From Acidimicrobiia bacterium (lineage in GTDB: Bacteria > Actinomycetota > Acidimicrobiia > Acidimicrobiales > AC-14), in NCBI GenBank assembly GCA_019244985.1, contig JAFASB010000079.1, positions 1-6,958 of the forward strand: a stretch of 6,958 bases of DNA. Direction: 5' to 3'. The translations under genes were made by a program, and so were the position numbers. The notes beneath the pieces were generated by a model. It was not told the origin of the DNA. It worked only from the letters and a program-made list of their open reading frames with translations, and ran no database searches. Positions 1-4,172 of the stretch are shown piece by piece (the stretch's first letter is position 1; each line of letters opens with the position of its first letter).

Positions 1-201
1 CGCCTCGACCGTGGCCGCGAGTCCGTGCTCTGGACGGCACGGCACTTCGGGGTTCACGACCGGACACGATGGCTGGATCGTGATGCGGCCGTAGATGCCC
101 GGCACCGGATGGTTGATCGCCCCAACAGCGGCGCCGCCTACGACGACGGCGAGGGCGGTCACGCCGACGACTGCTGCCAATGCTCCACGAATTCCTCGCA
201 T
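1..201 (-). CDS. Secreted protein with CPVxxP..PC motif, 5' part only (runs off left edge)
   Basis: The first 67 codons of a leftward gene are open to the window edge. Translation from the ATG at 201 gives a start of MRGIRGALAAVV, with two arginines (R2, R5) before a hydrophobic stretch at about residues 7-28. This looks like a Sec signal peptide or membrane anchor. There is no cysteine near its end, so it is not a typical lipoprotein. The exported part starts with GIYGRITIQPSCPVVNPEVP and a following Cys. The spacing G-x2-G-x-(I/V)-x3-P-x-CPV-x-x-P-x2-PC (C46, C55), followed by a short beta-like ATV stretch, is what I recall from small actinobacterial exported proteins annotated as carboxypeptidase regulatory-like (Ig-like beta fold). 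The body of that domain lies outside the window, so this family call is an inference. An in-frame GTG at 210 is an alternative start. The role is unknown. It is divergent from the Ada-like gene. Confidence 0.68.
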   Translation of the reverse strand, partial: MRGIRGALAAVVGVTALAVVVGGAAVGAINHPVPGIYGRITIQPSCPVVNPEVPCRPEHGLAATVEA

Positions 202-224
202 GGGCCGCACACTACGGTCGCCGA

Positions 225-488
225 GTGACCTACCGCCTCCTGGGTCCGGGCGGGCCCTATGACACCGAAAGGCCGGGGACGCTCGGTGGCCACTCCAAGC
301 AGAAGGTGTATGGACGGCTCGACTGCCCGGTGGCGCTGTCGCTGATCCGGCGCGGGAGGTTCAAGACCGAGTACCGGGTGTTCTTCGCCGACGGGGACTC
401 CGCTCGAGCCTGCGGCTACCGCCCGTGCGGCGCGTGCCTCCGGGAGGAGTACAACGCCTGGAAGGCGCCTCAGTCGGGTTCGACGTAA
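225..488 (+). CDS. Small Ada-type zinc-binding domain protein lacking the methyl-acceptor Cys
   Basis: This 87-residue protein consists almost entirely of one domain resembling the N-terminal metal-binding domain of the Ada methylphosphotriester methyltransferase. The signature is YGRLDCP (residues 29-35), then VFFAD (52-56) and GYRPCGACL (64-72). In E. coli Ada, Cys38, Cys42, Cys69 and Cys72 bind zinc, and Cys38 accepts the methyl group within FCRPSC. Aligned here, Cys42, Cys69 and Cys72 correspond to C34, C68 and C71, but the Cys38 position is G30. An extra C63 might act as fourth ligand. There is no HTH or O6-alkylguanine domain, so direct repair activity is unlikely; nucleic-acid or metal binding is an inference. 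I prefer the GTG at 225, which gives a start of MTYRLLGPGGPY and avoids overlap with the divergent gene. An ATG at 180 in the same frame would add 15 residues and overlap that gene by 22 bases. Neither start has a clear Shine-Dalgarno. The 3' end overlaps the convergent ATPase gene by 19 bases. Confidence 0.82.
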   Translation: MTYRLLGPGGPYDTERPGTLGGHSKQKVYGRLDCPVALSLIRRGRFKTEYRVFFADGDSARACGYRPCGACLREEYNAWKAPQSGST

Positions 489-2866
489 GCGGTCAGGCCG
501 GCGGTGTTCTTCAGCAGCCGGTACGCGACTTCGAGGAGGAACCCTGCGGACAGGATGATGACCGTCAGCTCGACCGCTTGCGCGGCGGGCGGGAGGTGGA
601 TGGCGAAGAACGACCGGATGGGGGCGACGAACAGGGCGCCGGCCGCACCGGCGCACATCAAAGCCACGATGCCTCCCTTCGCCCGGTTGAACGGTCGGGA
701 CAGCAGGCTCAGGATCCAGATTCCGCACGCCAGCAGCACGATGAGCGCCATCGTGCGCCGCTCGTACAGCGAGAGCCCGACATCGTCGGCGACGAAGTAG
801 GCGATGAGCGTCGCCCCGCCCGCGATGAGCCCGCACGGCACCGAGAAGCGCAAGACACGGTCGACGAACCCCGGGCGGAACGGGGTGACGTTTGGCAGCA
901 GCGACAACAGGAACGCGGGCGTTCCGATGCTGAAGTAGCTGACGATCGTCAGGTGGCGCGGGAGCAGGGGATAGGCGGCGCCGGTGATCCCGATGACGAC
1001 CGCCATCAGCGTGGCGTACGCCGTCTTCGTCAGGAACAGGTTGGCGGCGCGCTCGGTGTTGGCGATGACGCGCCTGCCCTCGGCGATCACGGGCGGCATC
1101 GCCGCGAAGGAGTTGTCGAGGAGCACGAGCTCGGCCACCGCTTTGGTCGCGGCGCTGCCGGCGCCCATCGCCACGCCGACGTCGGCATCCTTCAGGGCCA
1201 GCACGTCGTTGACGCCGTCGCCGGTCATGGCAACGGTGTGTCCGGCCCGCTGCAGACCGGCGACCATGGCCCGCTTCTGGCGGGGCGTCACCCGTCCGAA
1301 AACCGAACGCTCGAGGATCAGCCCGGCCAGCTCCTCGTCGGCGACGCCCCGCACGTCGACGGGGTCCTCGGCCCCCTCGACGCCGACGCTCGATGCGATG
1401 GCACCGACGGTCGTGGCGCTGTCGCCGGAGATCACCTTCACCTTGACGCCCTGTTCGGCGAAGTAGGCCAGGGTGTCGGCGGCGTCGGAGCGGACCTCGT
1501 CTGACAGTCGGACGACGGCGACCGGGCGGAGGTCCGCGGGCGCGTCCGCCGCGGGGTCGAGCGTGGCGGGATCGCCGAGCTCACCAGTCGTCGTGGCGAG
1601 AAGCACGACGCGGTGGCCGCGCGATGCCTCCTCCTCGACCCGGCGACGGACGTCGTCGGCGGACCTGGCGTCCGACGCAGCCAGCAGGATCTCCGGCGCC
1701 CCGAGCACCCACGTACCGTTCGAACCGAAGTCGGCCGCGCTCCACTTGCGTGCCGACGAGAACGGGACGGCATGGGAGACGGCCCACCCTTCCGGGGCCG
1801 ACCACTGTCCACCGATCGCAGCCAGCGTCGCGTTGGGCCGGTCCTCGGCCGCAGCGAGGGCACCCAGCACCGCGGCGACGGACTCATCGCTGCTGTCGTC
1901 GGCGACGAGCTCGAAGTGGTCGGCCACGATGCCACCGGTGGTGAGGGTGCCGGTCTTGTCGACACAGAGGACGTCGACGCGCGCCAGGCCCTCGACGGCC
2001 GGGAGCTCTCGCACCAGCACGCGCTGCCTGGCCAGGTGGGCCACGGCGAGGGCGAACGTGATGCTGGTGAGCAGCACCAGGCCTTCGGGGATCATCGCGC
2101 CGACGCCCGCCACGCAGCTGCGCACGGCGTCGGGCAGGTCGGAGTGGCCTACGACCTGGCTCGTGATCAGCAGCGCGGCGACGGGGATGATCAGCCACTG
2201 GACGATCTGCAGGATGCGGTTGATGCCATCGCGCAGCTCGGAGCTGGCCAGCTTGAACTGTCGGGCTTCTGACGCCAGGCGGTTGGCGTAGGAGTCCGCG
2301 CCCACCTTGGCGACGCGATACGCACCGGTCCCCGAGCTGACGAAGCTTCCCGACAGCAGCTCGCTGCCGGCCTCCTTGGGCTGGGGCTCCGCTTCACCGG
2401 TGAGGAGCGACTCGTTCACCTCGAGGAATCCTTCGAGAGCGATTCCGTCGAGCGGCACCTGGTCGCCGGGTCCAAGCTCGACCACGTCGTCGACGACCAG
2501 GTCATCGTCGGTGAGCTCGACGATTTCGCCGTCGCGGCGGACGCGGACGTGCGGCGCGGCGAGCACGGCGAGGCGGTCGAGCGTCCGCTTCGTGCGGATC
2601 TCCTGGACGACGCCGATCAGCGTGTTCAGCACGAGCACGAAACCGAACAGGGCGTCCTGGGGCGGGCCCACGATGACGATGGCCGCGAACAGCGTGCCGA
2701 GGATGGCGTTGAACCGGGTGAGGACGTTGGCCCGAAGGATCTCGGCGATCGACCGCGACGCGGGCAGGCGTTTGTCGTTGCCCTGTCCCCGCGCGCGCCG
2801 CTCGTCGACCTCCACTGCTGTGAGCCCTCGCAGGTCCCGATCGGTGACCGCCACGGCATTCATCAT
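470..2866 (-). CDS. ctpE: CtpE-like P-type ATPase, probable Ca2+ transporter
   Basis: This 798-residue membrane pump matches M. tuberculosis CtpE (about 797 residues) along its whole length as I recall that protein. CtpE is reported to transport calcium. Visible parts in order: N-terminal cytosolic segment without CxxC metal-binding motifs; M1-M2 at about 52-88; actuator domain with ESLLTGEAEP (TGEA 156-159); M3-M4 at about 219-275, with PEGL at 260-263; phosphorylation motif DKTGTLT with D303 as phospho-acceptor; nucleotide-binding ARKWSA (K374); SGDS at 480-483; hinge TGDGVND (548-554); then six helices from about 605 to 785, including NLFLTKT and FSIGTPAFLLSLLPN. The M4 motif reads PEGLVLLTS rather than the PEGLP of classical pumps, as in CtpE, so ion specificity by analogy to SERCA is unsafe. 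No key residue is missing. The start has two consecutive ATGs (2866, 2863) with no strong Shine-Dalgarno. The gene lies 19 bases downstream of the TIGR03084 gene on the same strand, so co-transcription is likely. Confidence 0.93.
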   Translation of the reverse strand: MMNAVAVTDRDLRGLTAVEVDERRARGQGNDKRLPASRSIAEILRANVLTRFNAILGTLFAAIVIVGPPQDALFGFVLVLNTLIGVVQEIRTKRTLDRLAVLAAPHVRVRRDGEIVELTDDDLVVDDVVELGPGDQVPLDGIALEGFLEVNESLLTGEAEPQPKEAGSELLSGSFVSSGTGAYRVAKVGADSYANRLASEARQFKLASSELRDGINRILQIVQWLIIPVAALLITSQVVGHSDLPDAVRSCVAGVGAMIPEGLVLLTSITFALAVAHLARQRVLVRELPAVEGLARVDVLCVDKTGTLTTGGIVADHFELVADDSSDESVAAVLGALAAAEDRPNATLAAIGGQWSAPEGWAVSHAVPFSSARKWSAADFGSNGTWVLGAPEILLAASDARSADDVRRRVEEEASRGHRVVLLATTTGELGDPATLDPAADAPADLRPVAVVRLSDEVRSDAADTLAYFAEQGVKVKVISGDSATTVGAIASSVGVEGAEDPVDVRGVADEELAGLILERSVFGRVTPRQKRAMVAGLQRAGHTVAMTGDGVNDVLALKDADVGVAMGAGSAATKAVAELVLLDNSFAAMPPVIAEGRRVIANTERAANLFLTKTAYATLMAVVIGITGAAYPLLPRHLTIVSYFSIGTPAFLLSLLPNVTPFRPGFVDRVLRFSVPCGLIAGGATLIAYFVADDVGLSLYERRTMALIVLLACGIWILSLLSRPFNRAKGGIVALMCAGAAGALFVAPIRSFFAIHLPPAAQAVELTVIILSAGFLLEVAYRLLKNTAGLTAYVEPD

Positions 2867-2885
2867 GACGGCCCGCGGCGGACGG

Positions 2886-3713
2886 TCAGGACTTGGCGAA
2901 CTGACCGGGACTGCGCCCGGATCCCGGCGGGCCTGCGAACGCTTGCGCGATCGACAGCCACTCCGTGGCCACGGGACCGACGAACTCGAGGTCGAGGTCG
3001 TCGAGGTGACGTCGCTGGGTCACGGCGAGACAGAAGTCGAGGGCCGGACCGCGCACCTGGTCGGCGGCCTCTTCGGGTCCGAAGGCCCAGATGTCGCCGC
3101 TCGGCGCCTCCAACTCGACGCGTACGGGCGAGACGGGGACGGCCAGTCCGCGCGCCTGGTAGCTGTTGGGCAGGGCCCGGGCGCCGATGAAAGCGACATG
3201 CCGTAGGCGGTCGGTCGGCCCGCGTCGGCGGCCCAGGGCATCGGCCACGTCCTGGCCGTGGGCCCATGTCTCCATGATGCGGGCGGTGATCGACGAGGCG
3301 GCGCTCATGTCGGGGCCGTACCAAGGCACGCGGCGCGACGGGTCGGTGTGGCGGGCCAATTCGAGCAAGGCGCCTCGAGCCTGCCCGAACCACTTGAGCG
3401 TCTCCGACCCGTCGAATCGCCGGCTCTCCGCCGCCATCCGGTCGGGAAAGTCGGGTTCAGAGAGCGCCGCGTCGCGTTGGGCGACGAAGGCGGCCGCATC
3501 CCTCATCGACTCGTGCGCTCGCTCGTCGAAATAGGCGAGGTGGCCGACCTGGTCCTTGACGTCCCACCCCTCCGCCGGCGTCGGCGTCGCCCACCCGGCC
3601 TCGTCCAGGTCGGCCACGAGCGTCTCGAGGTCGGCCGTCTCCGCCACGAGGTCGTCGCACAGCTGGCCCATGTCGGTTGGCACAGCGACATCATTGCTCG
3701 TTTGCGGCGGCAC
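2886..3713 (-). CDS. TIGR03084 family metal-binding protein (mycothiol-dependent isomerase/DinB-like fold)
   Basis: This protein of up to 275 residues carries the hallmarks I associate with TIGR03084: TPAEGWDVKDQVGHLAYFDE (residues 45-64), VPWYGPDMSA (129-138), ARIMETWAHGQDVADALG (144-161), PTDRLRHVAFIGAR (166-179), a GPALDFCLAVTQRRH segment (222-236) and a C-terminal AQAFAGPPGSGRSPGQF. The fold is shared with mycothiol-dependent maleylpyruvate isomerase, where one His plus an E-x3-H motif hold a divalent metal. The matching residues here are H58, E148 and H152, all present, so metal binding is likely. The substrate and reaction are not known; use of mycothiol is an inference from the fold and phylum. 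Start is uncertain: GTG at 3713 (used here), GTG at 3683, or ATG at 3671, which gives MGQLCDDL and a length near the family norm. None has an obvious ribosome site. It is the first gene of a probable two-gene unit with ctpE. Confidence 0.88.
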   Translation of the reverse strand: MPPQTSNDVAVPTDMGQLCDDLVAETADLETLVADLDEAGWATPTPAEGWDVKDQVGHLAYFDERAHESMRDAAAFVAQRDAALSEPDFPDRMAAESRRFDGSETLKWFGQARGALLELARHTDPSRRVPWYGPDMSAASSITARIMETWAHGQDVADALGRRRGPTDRLRHVAFIGARALPNSYQARGLAVPVSPVRVELEAPSGDIWAFGPEEAADQVRGPALDFCLAVTQRRHLDDLDLEFVGPVATEWLSIAQAFAGPPGSGRSPGQFAKS

Positions 3714-3751
3714 CGGGACGGGGAAGTTAGGAGGCCGCGCGACACTCGCCC
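3714..3751. promoter_or_regulatory. Divergent intergenic region, candidate promoter(s)
   Basis: This short spacer separates the leftward TIGR03084-ctpE unit from the rightward PAS-cyclase unit, so promoters for both must lie here or extend into the first codons on either side. On the minus strand TAACTT (3729-3724) fits the TAnnnT -10 pattern. The -35 at 17 bases' spacing (TGGGCG) is poor. If used, transcription would begin a few bases before the GTG at 3713, or leave a leader of about 45 bases before the ATG at 3671. On the plus strand TTGCGG (3702-3707) and AAGTTA (3724-3729), 16 bases apart, form a weak pair. The perfect AGGAGG at 3729-3734 lies 17 bases before the PAS start codon, too far for a normal Shine-Dalgarno. 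All assignments are by eye. Confidence 0.25.
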
Positions 3752-4156
3752 ATGTCCCTTTTCGACCTCCCCCCCGATATCACCAAGCTCGAGGACTCCG
3801 ACGACGCGATCGTCGTCGTTCAGGGCGAGGGCGCAGTCGTGCTCATGACAAAGGCGGCCGAGGAGCTGCTCGGCGTGTCGTCGGAGGACATGGTCGGCGA
3901 GTTCATCGAGATGCTCGTCCCCGAGAAGAAGCGCTGGGGCCACCAGGCCTACCGCCGCGGCTACCAGGTCGAACCGGCCGACCGGGAGATGGACCCTGGG
4001 CTGTATCCCGAGGCGGAGCGACCCGACGGCACGCTGGTGCCGATCGCCGTGCGCCTCGAGCCGATCCGCGTCGACGGCGAGCTGTACGTCGCCGCCCACG
4101 TGGAAGAACGCGAGCGACAGCCCGAAGAGCTGGAGGCAGCCGCCGAAGAGGCGTAG
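3752..4156 (+). CDS. Stand-alone PAS domain protein
   Basis: This 134-residue soluble protein is a single PAS sensor domain at about residues 12-118. The family pattern is easy to follow: ITKLEDSDDAIVVV (first strand), KAAEELLGVSSEDMVGEFIE (34-53), LVPEKKRWGHQAYRRGY (55-71), then R78-E-M and GL (83-84), PDGTLVPIAVRLEPI (91-105) and a last strand LYVAAHVEE (111-119). This subtype usually sits at the N-terminus of histidine kinases or diguanylate cyclases, but here no output domain follows, only an acidic helical tail of about 15 residues. A bound cofactor cannot be predicted. The ATG at 3752 is the only plausible start, because an in-frame stop (3728-3730) lies just upstream and no other start codon intervenes. 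Only 16 bases separate its stop from the cyclase-ATPase gene, so the two are probably co-transcribed and may act together, with the PAS protein sensing and the cyclase protein responding. Confidence 0.88.
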   Translation: MSLFDLPPDITKLEDSDDAIVVVQGEGAVVLMTKAAEELLGVSSEDMVGEFIEMLVPEKKRWGHQAYRRGYQVEPADREMDPGLYPEAERPDGTLVPIAVRLEPIRVDGELYVAAHVEERERQPEELEAAAEEA

Positions 4157-4158
4157 AT

Positions 4159-4164
4159 GGGAGA
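4159..4164 (+). promoter_or_regulatory. Ribosome binding site deciding the GTG start of the cyclase-ATPase gene
   Basis: GGGAGA lies 8 bases before the GTG at 4173, a good Shine-Dalgarno position. Two nearby ATGs (4157 and 4165) are out of frame with the cyclase domain, so they cannot be its start. The GTG puts the conserved cyclase strand (VTLLFTD) at residues 6-12, as expected for an N-terminal cyclase domain. Confidence 0.55.
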
Positions 4165-4172
4165 ATGCGGCG

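Noticed and set aside
225..488. Active Ada methyltransferase for DNA alkylation repair
   Set aside because: The acceptor Cys is Gly, and both the HTH and the O6-methylguanine domains are absent.
159..836. A 225-codon minus-strand frame across the Ada-like gene and the ctpE 3' end
   Set aside because: It is Arg/His/Ala-rich, without a motif, and conflicts with two genes that have good family signatures.
425..1504. A 359-codon plus-strand open frame opposite the ATPase gene
   Set aside because: It is a shadow of the minus-strand ctpE reading frame, whose complete set of P-type motifs leaves no doubt. The plus-strand product is rich in Gly, Arg, Asp and His with no domain.
1473..2291. A 272-codon Ser/Arg/Ala-rich plus-strand frame
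   Set aside because: Composition is typical of a GC-rich shadow frame, and it lies wholly inside ctpE on the other strand.
3729..3734. AGGAGG as the ribosome binding site of the PAS gene
   Set aside because: It is a perfect match, but 17 bases separate it from the ATG at 3752. No in-frame start codon lies closer, so it is not credited as a normal site.
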